Counted from the stretch's first letter, positions 35,036-46,571 are shown. The stretch is DNA of 64,000 nucleotides from Candidatus Altimarinota bacterium (GCA_019454605.1 JACFNZ010000004.1:30587-94586), one strand, 5' to 3'. Translations and numbers: made by a program. Notes: generated by a model not told the origin, from the letters alone.

Positions 35036-36064
35036 TTATCTAAAAAATTTAAACCAAATAGTTTTTAATGCAATATTTATAGCATTTGATGATTTTTGTC
35101 ATTTTGAAATACTATAATCACTATAAATTATATCAACAGGGACTTCTTTAAATTTAATATTTTTTTGTGCAATTATATCAATAATCTCAGAAGCATGTCC
35201 CATTCCATCTATTGAGATAGATAATTTATCTAAAACTTCTTTTTTAAAAACTCTATATCAATTATGACTATCTGTTAGTTTTAAATTACTTATAAAATAA
35301 GTAAATAAGATTCAAAGTTTTAATATAACTTTTCTTGATAAAGTTATATTTGTTTGTGTTTTTTGTATAAACCTAGATCACAAAACTATTTCTAAATCTT
35401 TGTCTTTTTTAAATTCAGTTAAAAATTTTTCTAAATCTTTTAATTGATGCTGCCCGTCAGCATCATAAGTACAAACAAATTTATTTTTTCAATATCTTCT
35501 AATATACTCAAATCAAGTTTCTAATGCACCTCATTGTCATATATTTTTATAATGATGTAATACAACTATTTCATCTTCAAATTCTTTTAAAACTTCTCTT
35601 GAATTGTCTTTTGATCAATCGTTAACTACTATAATATTTTTTTCTCATGAGTTTATTAAATTTAAAATAGTATTTTTTATAACTTTTTCTTCATTATAAG
35701 ATGCTATAACAAAAGTTATTTCTCAATTTAATTCTAATTTTTTACTATTTTGTAAAGCAATTTCTCTAATAAGCTTTGTTAAATCTTCTTTTGTTGATTC
35801 TATTTTATTTAAAAGTAATATAACAAAATAAAGTAAAAATATTATTGAAGCATAAACAAGTAAATCAGCTCATCTTTGAAGTCAAAAAAACATTCAAAAT
35901 CTATTTAAAATTCAAGGAAAAAATGAAAATATTGGCAAAAATACTCAAACTGATATAAATACTAAAAAGTGAAGTGCATTAAATTTCTTTTTTTTAGCAA
36001 TATCTAAAGATATCAAAAGTAAAATTATCCCAGAAATTACAAAAAATATTTGAAGTAAATTCAT
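35036..36064 (-). CDS. DUF2304-glycosyltransferase family 2 fusion
   Basis: 342 residues. Residues 1-95: three hydrophobic helices of DUF2304 type, including LDIAKKKKFNALHFL, ending in the coiled LLNKIESTKEDLTKLIREI. Residues about 110-340: GT-A glycosyltransferase with FVIASYNEEKVIKNTI, VNDGSKDNSREVL, the DXD-type TYDADGQHQLKDLE and the DPM1-like SRFI...DSHNGYRVFKKE. Such enzymes make polyprenyl-phosphate sugars or transfer sugars for surface glycans. In most bacteria the two parts are separate adjacent genes. Confidence 0.85.
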
Positions 36065-36121
36065 CTTTAAAAAATTATTTTTATAAATTATTTTTAATAT
36101 ATTAATTTGTTTTAAAAAATC

Positions 36122-36152
36122 AAAAAAACTTTTGCTTTGACAAAAGTTTCTT
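36122..36152 (-). terminator. intrinsic terminator after the transglycosylase-like gene
   Basis: AAACTTTTG / CAAAAGTTT arms; on the minus strand followed by a T7 run. Overlaps the stop codon of the pilT operon's last gene. Confidence 0.75.
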
Positions 36153-37779
36153 AATATCACTCTTTAAATCCTTTATATTCTTTTCATCTTGTTGGGTGAT
36201 TATAATATCAAATATTTCAATATACTCAAAATGCTATTTCAGGGCTTCAATATCTATCTTTTATATATCTAAGCATTCAAACAGCTTCGTTTAATGGATC
36301 TCAAATTCCACTTCTTCCATCTGGATAATATTTATCAACATTTGATAAAAGTAATTGTCAAAGTCAAGAGGCTGTCGATGTTACTCAAGTAGGATTATTC
36401 TTATTAGATGAAGTTGCTTTTTGTTTAAATGATTCAGGAGTTTCATTTTTTATAGTATAATTAAGCCTTCAAACAACCCCATTTGATTCCTTTGATAAAA
36501 TTTTATGTAATTCTCAAGACTTTGCCCATTCTTGTGGCATTCAAGCTGATTGACAAGCTGCTGTAAAGAGTATTACCGCTTCTTTACTTCAAGGCCTAAA
36601 TATCTTATTTTTTAAACATTCATTTATTTCTTCTTTTGATATTCAATCAATATTTATATTTTCAGGATTTATAGGTCATCATCATAAAGATGGATTATTT
36701 ATCCTTTTATAAGTTTTTAATTTATTAATATCATATCAAAATTCTTTTCAAATACTCTCAATTTTTGCTGGATTTATATTATTTATCAAATATCAAGCAA
36801 AGCTTGAACTAATTTTTCAATCATTATCTATAGCAATTTCATCTTTGTAATCCTCTTTAAAGTTATTTTGAATTTTTGCAATATTTGTTAATTCAACTTC
36901 TATATCTTCCTTTTTATAATCATTTTTATTTATGAATTTATCTCAAATTAAAGAAATTATAAATTTTGGATCATATCATTTTTTAATTGATTCTATTGCT
37001 AAAGTTTCATTTGGAGTTCAGATAAATTCTTTTGATTTAGAGTTAACTTGATCATTTAAAGCTTTTAATTCTTCTTCACTTCAGAATTTTATAATATTTA
37101 TTTGAGTTTTTTCATGAATTAATAGTCTTTTTCAATCTTGTGAAAAAAACTCTCAATTTAATCAATTTCTTTGATACTGAATTCAAGATGATTCAACTTC
37201 TCTAATATTATCACTTAAAACTTGTCAAGCTGTTGTGTTAATATATAACTCTCTGTTAAATTTTCAGTCAAAAGTAAATGTAAATTCAAGATTTTTAACT
37301 CAATTTTCTCCTACATCTTTTGACTCAATATTTCAAGCAGTAATAAATCTTAATCTTTCATTTGGAGGAGTATTTAGAAATTCTCTTGATGATACTACTG
37401 ACATATTTTTTAATTCAGCTTCATTTAATTTATTAGTTTTTAATAATTCTAAAGATCTTAGTAGAGTATCTTTTTTTTCTTGTAATTCTCAAAGTTCTTG
37501 TTTTAGTTTTATAACTCTCTCATTTATATTATAAGCATCTTTATCTTGAAATTCTGAAATTGATACATTTTGCTCCATTTTTGTTTCTAAAATATCTCTT
37601 CTTGATCAAACTACTTTTGTTCAAGCCTCAACTATTTCAAGTTCTTTTTCTATTTTTTCTATATCTTGTTGTAATTTTTCAAATTCCTTTTTTTGTTCTA
37701 GAGATAAATGAGATAAATCAGGTTTTATTTGAGGATTTTGTAGAGCTTGTAGCTCATTTTGTTTTTGTATTTCTGACAT
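36151..37779 (-). CDS. large protein with C-terminal SLT-like (transglycosylase) domain
   Basis: 542 residues, no signal peptide. An N-terminal coiled coil (QKKEFEKLQQDIEKIEKE) leads to a middle part of unknown fold (GQVLSDNIREVESSGIQYQR). The last 130 residues resemble a transglycosylase domain as in phage tail lysins: QEWAKSGELHKILSKESNW (Glu candidate in SKESNW), TGVTSTASGLGQLLLSNVDKYYP, DPLNEAVGMLRYIKDRYGS and FGVYGNIGYYNHP. Third gene of the hypothetical-pilT operon; 17 bases from pilT. Could remodel the wall at the pilus base. Not a known family by its middle part. Confidence 0.65.
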
Positions 37780-37796
37780 ATTTTATTAGTTAAATA

Positions 37797-38840
37797 TTAA
37801 TTATATCTATCAAGTAATGCTATATTTTCTTCATAAAGTTCTTTTGAAATTAATTCTTTTTTAAATAAATTATCCAAACTATCTTTCATAGTTATCATTC
37901 AAGATTCTTTTCAAGTTTCCATAGCATTTGATATTTGATGAGTTTGATTTTTTCTAATCATATTTGCTACAGGAGTTGTGTTAATTAAAACCTCTATTGC
38001 TGGAACTCTTTGATTTCAATCTTTAGTTTTTAATAATTGTTGCCATACAACTCAAAGTAAACTTTCTGATAATTGTTGTCTAACTATTTCTTTTTCATCT
38101 CAAGGGAACATATCAATTATTCTTGCAATAGTTCTTGCAGCACCTGAGGTATGTAAAGTAGCAAAAACTAAATTTCAAGTTTCAGCAGCTCTTAAAGCAA
38201 GTCTAAAAGTTTCTAAATCTCTCATTTCTCAAATCATAATTACATCAGGAGCTTGTCTTAGAGCATATTTTAATCAATTATCAAATGATAAAGTATGAGT
38301 TCAAACTTCTCTTTGTTCAATAATTGATTTTTGATTTTGATAAACAAATTCAATAGGATCTTCTACTGTAATAATATGTTTTGACATATTATTATTTATT
38401 TCTCTTATTAAAGATGCTAAAGTAGTTGATTTACCACTTCAAACTGCTCAAGTTATTAAAACAAGTCCATTTTTTTTATAAGTAAATGATTTTAAAATTT
38501 CTGGTAATTCCAATGACTCAAAACTAGGTACATTTGTTTTAATTGGCCTAAAAACAAGTGAATATCAATCTTTTTGAACAAAAGCATTTACTCTAAATCT
38601 TGAAAATCATTTTAATTCTATTGAAAAATCAAGTTCTAAATTTTTTAAAAATTCATCCTTTTGATTTTCTGACATAATTGATAAAACTAATTTTCTTGAA
38701 TCTTCTTTTGAAATAATTTCCAAATCATCTAAAAAATATATTTCTCAATAAATTTTTAAACTAGGTTTAGATCATCAATTTATAATTATATCTGATGCAT
38801 TTTTTTCAAGAGCTAATTTTAGTATATCTGCTATTTGCAT
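37797..38840 (-). CDS. pilT: type IV pilus retraction ATPase
   Basis: 347 residues, standard PilT length. Hexameric ATPase that depolymerises type IV pili. [20 protein letters not shown]-terminus, Walker [16 protein letters not shown], Asp box [10 protein letters not shown], Walker [15 protein letters not shown], His box [15 protein letters not shown] and C-terminal [21 protein letters not shown] all present. Middle gene of the three-gene minus operon. Links to the pilin region 5-15 kb downstream. No PilB or PilC is in the window. Confidence 0.95.
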
Positions 38841-38843
38841 ATT

Positions 38844-39368
38844 TTATTTTTTAGTTAATATTTTTTCAAGCCAAAATTTTACTTTCATAATATTTTCATC
38901 AATATCCCTTAATTCTAATCTATTATTATCATCAAAAGTATTGTTTATTGCATTTGAAGATTTAATAAAAACTAATTGTTGTAATTCTTCTGAAAAAAAA
39001 TCTTTATTTCAATATCTTGTATATCTTTTTTCTTCTATTTCATCTCAATCTATTAGTGAGTTTGGATGATTTTGCATAAATATTTTTATATAATCAGGAT
39101 ATTCTTGTCATCTTTTTTCTCAAATAAGAATATATCATCTCTCTTTATAGTTTGATAAGATTCTTTTTTCTTGAGATGACAGTCATAAAAAATTTTCAAT
39201 AGGAATTATTTTTTGCTCTCAATTTTCCATATAAACTATTTCTACTTCTCAATTTTCGATTTTTAGAGTTGAATCTGAATAATCAATATAAGTGTGATTA
39301 TTACTTAAGTTTGTTATAGAATCTTTTTTTAATTCTCATTTAATGGGATATAATTTAGAATTTAACAT
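38844..39368 (-). CDS. hypothetical protein upstream of pilT
   Basis: 174 residues, rich in Asp, Glu, Asn and Ile, no signal or membrane helix. Contains KIENGEVEIVYMENGEQKIIP and YILIGEKRGQEYPDYIK. Stop is 3 bases before pilT's start, so it heads the pilT operon. I do not recognise a family. Confidence 0.6.
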
Positions 39369-39451
39369 AAAAAAAATTAATAAATAAATCTTGTTTTATA
39401 ATAACATATTAATACAAAAAAATCAAATTTTTATATAAAGGGAAAAATAAC

Positions 39452-39479
39452 TTGACTTATTAAATAATAAATTTATAAA
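39452..39479 (+). promoter_or_regulatory. putative sigma70-type promoter
   Basis: TTGACT, 16-base spacer, TATAAA; 33 bases before the ATG of the 85-residue protein. Confidence 0.6.
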
Positions 39480-39512
39480 AGTAGTATTATTATTTAATAA
39501 AATATTACTTTT

Positions 39513-39770
39513 ATGATACAAAATTTTGAAGAAAAAAATTATAATCTAAATACATTTGAAATAATGAAATCACCTGAAAGAAAACTTCCTATACATTCTA
39601 TATTATATTCTATGACAGAAACTCAAAAACTTAATATAGAGGATGATTTAATTAGTATTGAATTTTTAACTAAAGAGCAAATAAAGGAAATACAGGAGAA
39701 TTTATTATTCGATAGAGAAATAGAAAAAATTTGATATAAAACTAGAGAGAGTGTTTATAAATATATATAG
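39513..39770 (+). CDS. small hypothetical protein
   Basis: 85 residues, soluble, acidic: MIQNFEEKNYNLNTFEIMKS at the start and YKTRESVYKYI at the end, with one TGA-Gly close to the C-terminus. Has its own promoter-like sequence. Followed by a second promoter before the secreted Cys-rich gene. No family recognised. Confidence 0.6.
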
Positions 39771-39787
39771 TTTCAAACAAAAAACTT

Positions 39788-39816
39788 TTGACAAACTATT
39801 TTAGTTATAATATACT
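39788..39816 (+). promoter_or_regulatory. putative sigma70-type promoter
   Basis: TTGACA, 17-base spacer, TATACT (a TATAAT overlaps at 39806-39811). About 97 bases before the ATG of the secreted protein. Confidence 0.6.
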
Positions 39817-39912
39817 ATAAAAGAATTTATTTTGTAAAAAATTTTAGCTTATGAAAAGAAAAAAATTAACCAATTTAATAAAAACAATTTTATATTATAA
39901 TAAATAAGAAAT

Positions 39913-41451
39913 ATGAAAAGAATAAATAAAGTATTGTTAAGTGTATGAATATTATTACTACCAATATTATCATATGCGTCTTGAGTAATATCAATTACTC
40001 AAATAGAATTGGATAAACAATTAAAGGAATGAAATATATTATCAGATTGATTTACTACAATATGAGAATGTAGTCAAACAAAAGATAAATATAATATGGA
40101 GTTTACAAGTTATAAAAGAAGTGATTGTTTTTTAAATGATTGAAATTATAAGTATTTTATATGTCAATTAAATAAAGCATGTAATGTAAGTACATATTCT
40201 GATAATACAAATGAATTAAATACAAATACGGCAACATCAGTACCTAATAAAGATAAATTAGATATATTTTTAAATAAGATTAAAGATATGCAAAAAGAGT
40301 TTAGTGATAAAAATAAATATAAAGATCTTTTGGTAAAGTTAGAAAGTCAATTAAAAGTATTGTGAGATAAATATAAAACAGATGAAACTATTTGAAAGAT
40401 GGTATGATACTTATGAGTATGAATTCAAGATATTAAATCAAAATTAGTAACAAGTAGTAATGTAGATGATTTCTTTTGTGAACTACTTGGGAATTGTGGA
40501 AATACTAACATAAATAACAATACAAATACTAACATAAATAACAATACAAATACTAATACAAGTGTAAATACTAATACTAACATTAACACAAATACTACTA
40601 CACCAACACCTGAGAAACAAGAATGTGTATGAACACCACCACCTACATGAGCTTGAGTAGTAGTAAGATGATATAGTAACATAACAGCTTGACCAGAATG
40701 AAATACATGGAGTTATTGAAATTGATGAAGATGTAGTTGGACATGTGGGGCATGATATGCAGTTAATTGAAGTAAAACATCTTGTGTAGCAAAACAAGCA
40801 TGAGAATGATTAACAGTTAATGTCTATGATTATGATTCAAAACAACCAATATCATGAGTTAGTATAGATATAAAATATTCTTTATGAATGAGTGTTGGTA
40901 GTTTGTGAACTTATCAAACAAATTGAGCTTGAACTACAAATGAATTATTTTTAATCTCACCATTATGACAAACTTGAAAGATAATTCAAGTGACAAAATC
41001 ATGATATAATATCATATCAGCAGATTGATGTAAAGCAAGAATTACAAGTTGATATTCATTTTGTGATTGAGTAAATTTAGATAGTAGTGTAGTTAATATT
41101 TATATTAAACAAAATAATGTCTCATCATGAAATTATTCTTTAAGTGTTTGAAATAGTTTAGGTTCATTATGAACTTCGGCTTGTGCTAATAAAGATTTTT
41201 ACTTTGTAACTGACTGAGTAAGTAAATCAAATCCTCCAAAACGATGTGCAAAATTACGATCAAATACTAGTTGATGTACTCAACCATCTGAATTTAGAGA
41301 TTATTTGCCTACAGAATGGAATACTCCATCTAGAATTGTTAGTAGGGGAACAGCAAATGAATTTCCAATAGCAGCTTATCAATTATTTTTCTTATTTTGA
41401 GATAAAATAGTTCAAGCTTGAGGAACAGTAGCATTAACACAATGTAATTAA
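39913..41451 (+). CDS. secreted Cys-rich surface protein with Asn/Thr linker
   Basis: 512 residues. Signal peptide (KRINKVLLSVGILLLPILSYA). An N-terminal helical part with four Cys (GECSQTKDKY, RSDCFLND, FICQLNKACNVS) is followed by an acidic helix, then an Asn/Thr-only linker (about residues 197-230) and TPTPEKQEC. The module NGGRCSWTCGAGYAVNGSKTSCV is the Cys-rich C-x-x-x-Y-x-x-N-G-x-x-C repeat frequent in CPR surface proteins. Next comes a regulatory-like beta sandwich (VNVYDYDSKQPISGVSIDIKY). Six further Cys at the end suggest disulfides. Likely exported and displayed, possible adhesin. Confidence 0.75.
40501..40575 (+). repeat. 24-bp tandem repeat coding the Asn/Thr linker
   Basis: Two exact 24-base units (40501-40524 and 40525-40548, AATACTAACATAAATAACAA...) followed by degenerate copies. 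In-frame repeats could change length by slippage. Confidence 0.8.
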
Positions 41452-41467
41452 TATTTTGATTACTTTT

Positions 41468-41503
41468 AAAAATAGTTTATTTATTAAAATAAACTATTTT
41501 TTT
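41468..41503 (+). terminator. intrinsic terminator
   Basis: 15-base arms AAAAATAGTTTATTT / AAATAAACTATTTTT with a 4-base loop and T run after the secreted protein gene. Confidence 0.85.
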
Positions 41504-41562
41504 GATTTTTTATAAATAAAAACTATTATAAATAAAAGCTTACTAATTAATTAAATTTTTTA

Positions 41563-42060
41563 ATGATATATATAATTTTATTTATTATTTTATTACTAAT
41601 TATTTTTAATTTATTTTTAATGAATTTAAATAATAAAGTTTTAAAATTAGAAAAAATAATTACTCTACTCTTTGAAAAAAGAACTAATTTAGTCCCATCA
41701 TTATATGAAATAACAAAAAAGTATTTAAATAAACATGATGAAATTTTTGAAGAAATCTTAAAACTAAGAAAAAAAGAATTTAATAATTATAATGAAAACT
41801 TTTTAATTAAAATACATAATGAAACATTAATACATCATGAATTAAATTTCATTTTTAAAGTATCTTTAAAACACTTAAAAATACAAAAAGATGAAAGGTT
41901 TTTATTAATTAGAGATTTATTTTTAGATAATAGTTTTTTAATTTGAGAAAAAATAAAGCTATATAAAAATCATATAAATTTTTTAAACAAATTAATTTAT
42001 TTAAAAAATTATACTATAATATGATATTTTTTAAATATAGACCATAAAAAAGAGATATAA
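41563..42060 (+). CDS. LemA-like membrane-anchored protein
   Basis: 165 residues. N-terminal helix (YIILFIILLLIIFNLF) and long amphipathic helices. The stretch EKRTNLVPSLYEITKKYLNKHDEIFEEILKLRK matches the LemA segment R-x-D-L-I-P-N-L-V-E-x-V-K. Length is near the LemA norm (about 185). The function of LemA is poorly known, often linked to membrane stress or surface assembly. Its last codons lie inside a long terminator palindrome. Confidence 0.65.
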
Positions 42061-42106
42061 AAAAACTTTATCAATTTTGATAAAGTTTTTTTATATCTCT
42101 TTTTTT
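42046..42106. terminator. long bidirectional palindromic terminator
   Basis: Arms of about 28 bases (AAAGAGATATAAAAAAAC... and its complement ...GTTTTTTTATATCTCTTT) around a loop of two T. It includes the last codons of the LemA-like gene and comes 2 bases from the stop of the LPQTG gene. Confidence 0.85.
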
Positions 42107-42107
42107 A

Positions 42108-42779
42108 TTAAGCTTTTCTTCTAATATACATAGCTCAAAGTCCTAAAGTTAAAGCAAGTATTACTACTATTATTTCTTTTGGTCATGTTTGAGGTAATTT
42201 TTCAGCATTTGAAGATGCTGTTTCAACAGAAACTCAAGAGTTAGTTAAATTTCAAGTTGAGGTAGTTGTCTCAGTTGTAACAGTAGCTGCATTTAGCTCA
42301 TTATTTTCAGTAGTTGGTTCTTTATTAACTTCATTGTTCATATTTACTTCATTTCCTGGTGTCATAACTTCGTTTAAAGTTCATGAATTATCTACAGTTG
42401 AGAAAGTATTTGGAGTAGTGAAGTTTAACATTCAATCAACTCAATTTTCAATAGTTTTTCAATCTTTATCAGAGACAAATACTACAGTTAAATTATATTC
42501 AGTATTAGGCATTAAGTCCTCAACAGTTTTAATACTTAATGAATTAGGTGAACTTAAAGTAATTCAAGTTAAAGCTACTTCTTTAGTATCATCTGATTTA
42601 GGAGTTAATAAAAAGTCAAATAATGAAGTATCTTCAAGTAGGGTATTATTAAAAATTACATTTAATGTATTTTTATCAGTTACTTTAACTTCAGTTAAAC
42701 TAAAGTTATCAGCTGCATAAGTTGTAATAGAACTTAATGCTATAGCAATAAAACTTGCTAAAATTTTTTTTGTTTTCAT
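42108..42779 (-). CDS. LPXTG-type anchored surface protein with Ig-like domain
   Basis: 223 residues. Signal peptide (KTKKILASFIAIALSSITTYA). Residues 25-115: a beta-sandwich with SLTEVKVTDKNTLNVIFNN and PNTEYNLTVV, as in SbsA/Big-type Ig-like domains. A Thr/Asn/Glu-rich linker follows (NNEVNKEPTTENNE). The C-terminus is a textbook sortase signal: KLPQTG, hydrophobic helix IIVVILALTLGLGAMYI, then RRKA. A sortase would cleave between Thr and Gly and attach the protein. None is in this window. Confidence 0.82.
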
Positions 42780-42891
42780 ATTTTTATAAAAAATAAATAA
42801 AATAAACTTGTAAAATATTGTAATTTTGATAAGATATTTTTTAAATTACTCCTTGAGTATAACACAGATTTTATATTTTTGCAAATTTTTT

Positions 42892-43443
42892 ATGAAAAAA
42901 AATTTTTCTTGATTTAGTTTAATGGAATTATTGATAGTTATAGCTATAATATGAATAGTTGTTACTTGACTTAGTAGAGTTAGTTTTAATAAACAAATAG
43001 ATAATCAAAAAGCACAAGCTTTTTCAAATAGTATTTATACAAATATAGAAACAACAAGAAATATAGCATTACTTTGAAAATGATTTTGATCAGGAGCTAC
43101 TTTTTTTTATCCAGAAAAAATAATTTTAAATATAAATACTATAAATAACACTATATCATGAAGTTATTTAAAATCTTGAATTACATATAATTTACCTAAT
43201 TTTTTAGTAGAATTTCCTGATAAGCATGCACTTATTAAAAAACTTACTTTTAAAAATTTAGATGAAACTAATTCTAGCACTTGACAAGCTGTTTGAATAG
43301 AATTTATTTGAAATACTATTACTCTTAGTTGAGCTAGTATAAATCAAAAAATACTTGAAATAGAAACTGACTATAAATGATTTAAAAATATTATAAAAAT
43401 AAATTCAACAACTTGAGTTATGGAAAAAGTTAAAGTTAATTAA
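42892..43443 (+). CDS. type IV prepilin-like protein
   Basis: 183 residues. N-terminal class III signal GFSLMELLIVIAIIGIVVTG with Gly before Phe+1 and Glu+5, the PilD site. The remainder is a beta-rich extracellular domain with YLKSGITYNLPNFLVEFP and no Cys. GspH/minor pilin-like by length. Its stop codon overlaps that of the flippase gene on the other strand. Confidence 0.85.
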
Positions 43444-44921
43444 TTTAATTTTAACTTTTTTTTATTAAGTAAATAAAATATTATTCAAAAATATAAAGTA
43501 AATAAACTTCAGTAAACAAATATATCTAAATATTTTCATATAGAGAAATTATTTAAAATATAATTTCATAAAAATAATCATAAAATAGAAAAACTTGCAA
43601 CTAAAATAATATAAAAATAATCAATTTCAAACTTTATTATTTTTCTAGAGTAATAAAATAATATTAAAAACAATAAAATTTGGCTAATCAAAGTTATAAT
43701 AGCAGATCAATAAAAACTATATTTTGGTATTAATAAAAAGTTTCAAATTATATTCACTAAAGTAATTGCTAAATTTATATAAACTAAAGTTTTTTCTTTT
43801 TTTGATGATATAAAAATATAGTTAAATAATGATGATAAAAAAGAAAAAAGTAAAACAAAAGCTGTTATTTTTAATACATCATAAGAAGTATAAATATGTA
43901 TGGTTTTATCTAAATAATCGGGAGTAGCTAGTATTGAAATAATTTTTTTTCAAAATATTATAAACATTATTGCAATAAACATTCAAAAAGAAAATAAAAA
44001 TCTAAAACTATGCTCTAATATGTTTTTAGAAGTATTTATATCTTTTTCTTCAAATGATTTTGATAAACTAGGTAAAATGCTATTTAAAAAAAATAATCAA
44101 ATAACCATCAAAACCTCAACTATTTTCATAGGCAGTGAGTACAGTGCTATACTTATATCAGCTTTGTTAATACTTTCAATTATTGATAAAATTATTATAT
44201 CTACTTTGAAATAAATAGTACTTAAAAAAATAGCAATTCAGTTTGGAATTGATAAAAAAAATATTTTTTTTATATAATCTAAATCAAATAAAAATCTTAT
44301 TTTTACAAATTTATTGACATAGTATAAATTTAATAAAAAGTTTAGTAAAACTCCAATAAGTCAACTAATCATTATTAAAATAAAAGCTAGATTAAAATTA
44401 AAAGTTTCATTTTTTGGGAATAATATAAAAATAACTCAAAATATTAAAAGTAAATTAGCTATTTTTCAAATAGTAGATGAAAATAAAGAAAACTCTATTT
44501 TCATAAAAGACTGCATTAATGACAATACTGAAGAATTAAGTAAACTAATAACTGAAAACCCTCAAACTATAAATATCGATAATAACATTAAATTTGAATT
44601 ATATCAAGGTATAAAATAAGCAATTATAATTGATAAAAGTATTATTAATAATCAAAAAAATAATCTTAAAGTCATTATATTTCAAATAATATAAGATGCA
44701 TTTTTTTGATCTTTTGATATTTCTCTAATAGTTACAGCATAAAGTCATAAATCAGCTAAAAATGTAAAAATAGAGAGATAATTATATATTTTATTGTATT
44801 GTCAATACATTTCTTGACTAAAATATTTTGTTAAAGATGATATTAAAAAAATAGCAATAATTGAAGTTAATGCTTTTGATAAAACTTGAGAAAAAGTATT
44901 TGATGCAATTTTTTTTAGCAT
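43440..44921 (-). CDS. polysaccharide flippase (Wzx/MATE-MviN superfamily)
   Basis: 493 residues with about 14 hydrophobic helices. Start LKKIASNTFSQVLSKALTSIIAIFLIS, then YFSQEMYGQYNKIYNYLSIF and YAVTIREISKD are typical of the oligosaccharide flippase family (PST). These proteins flip lipid-linked glycans to the outer leaflet. Context of surface and pilus genes, and the GT2 fusion further left, fits glycan decoration. Convergent, with stop overlap, to the prepilin gene. Confidence 0.82.
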
Positions 44922-44987
44922 TATTAATTGAAAAAAAATAAATTTTCTCTATAGTATAAAAAAACTTAAAAAAGTAAAAAAAATATT

Positions 44988-46571
44988 ATGATAAAAAAGC
45001 TTATTTATATATTTTCTTCATTATTTTTATGATTGTCAATTTTTTTATGATATAATTATTATTTAAAAAATGAAAATCAAAAGATAGAAGAGCAAAAAAA
45101 ACTTGAAGAAAATAAAAAAATCATTAGTGATGAAATACAAAAAAACCAAGATATAAAACAAAAGATTTTAGATAGTAAAGTGCAAGATCTATCTTTAGAT
45201 GACTTAACTACACATAATGAAAAAAATATAATTACTCCAACTAAAGAAGAACTTGATACAGCTTCAAAAGTTGAAATAATTAAAAAAAGATTTGCTTTAA
45301 AGTGAACTTTAACAAGATGAGATGATTATTTTGACTCAAAACAACCAATTTTAGCTTTAAATGAATATTTAAAAGCTTACAGACAAAGTCCTTGAGATAG
45401 TCAAATTATAAAAAAAATAGCACTAACTTATTTTGAATTAAAGAGATTTAAAAACGCAAATAATAACTTTAAGGAGGTTAAAGATATATTAACCCAAGAA
45501 GAAAAAGATAAATATATTTTAAGTTTGTTTTATGATTTAAATATGAAATCTAAAGAAGAAATAAAAAAATTTTCTCTAGAATTAAAAAGTTTAAATTTAT
45601 CAAAAGATGATTTATTTTATTATACAAACTCTGTTATTTGTAGTATAAATTTTCATGATTGTAAAGTAAATTATGAAGAATATTTTAAAAATAACTTAGA
45701 AATAACAAATCAAAAATTATTATCTATTAAAAATGCAATAAACGATTATAATAATTTACTTATAAATGAACTTTATTACAAAAACACACTAATTATTTGA
45801 AGCTTATTTAAAGAAAAACTCTATCCTATTACAAATAAATTATCACTTGATATATTAAAAGAAAAACCAGATTATATGCCGTTACTACTTATAGTTTGAA
45901 AAGGGTATTATGACTTATGAGATTTAGAAAACTCTAAGAAATATTTAGAAAAATACTACTCTCTTGATCCAAAAAATATAGAAATAACTTATATGTTATG
46001 AGAAATTTCTTTTTTATTAAAAGATTATTTAACTAGTAGTTTGTATTTAAATTCTGCTTTAAAAAATTGATATACTCCAAAAATAGATTTACAAAGAAAA
46101 CTTGCATATAATTATTATATATCTTGAGATAGAAGGTCTATGTTAAATGTATTTTGAACTTTAATTGAAGTTGATGATAGTTGATCTACAGTTGATGATT
46201 TTTCTTTATGAATTTATTATGCAATTTTAGAAAAAAGAACAAAAACAGCTATTTTATGGGCAGAAAAATGACTAAAAAAATTTAATAATACTCCTTGATT
46301 TGAAATATTTTATTGATATTTATGATGGATAAATAGGGAAGAGGAGAATTTAGAAGAAGCAGAAAAATACTTAAGAAAATGATTAAAAATAGATTGAAAA
46401 AATCCATTAATTTTATTAAATATGTGATATTTAGAATCAAGTTTAGAAAAATACCCACTTGCTTTAGTTTATTTTAAAAAAACTATTTCAATAAATTGAG
46501 AATGAGAATTTTGAGAATTAGCATCTAAAGAAATTGAGTTTGTAGAAAAAAAGTTAAAAGATAGAAAATAA
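44988..46571 (+). CDS. TPR-repeat membrane-anchored protein
   Basis: 527 residues. N-terminal anchor (KKLIYIFSSLFLGLSIFLGYNYY) and Glu/Lys coiled segment to residue 60. Then TPR-like helix pairs: ALNEYLKAYRQSPGDSQIIKK, ALTYFELKRFKNANNNFKEV, DLENSKKYLEKYYSLDPKNIE, NLEEAEKYLRKGLKIDGKNP and YPLALVYFKKTISINGEGE. Such proteins often serve as scaffolds of pilus assembly (PilF/PilW-type). Directly before a pilin gene with its own promoter. Confidence 0.82.

Noticed and set aside
40425..40797. Minus-strand frames rich in Val/Leu/Cys
   Set aside because: They are antisense to the Asn/Thr linker and Cys-rich module of the secreted protein and have no signal of their own.
42334..42720. Plus-strand 128-codon frame
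   Set aside because: Antisense of the LPQTG surface protein gene.
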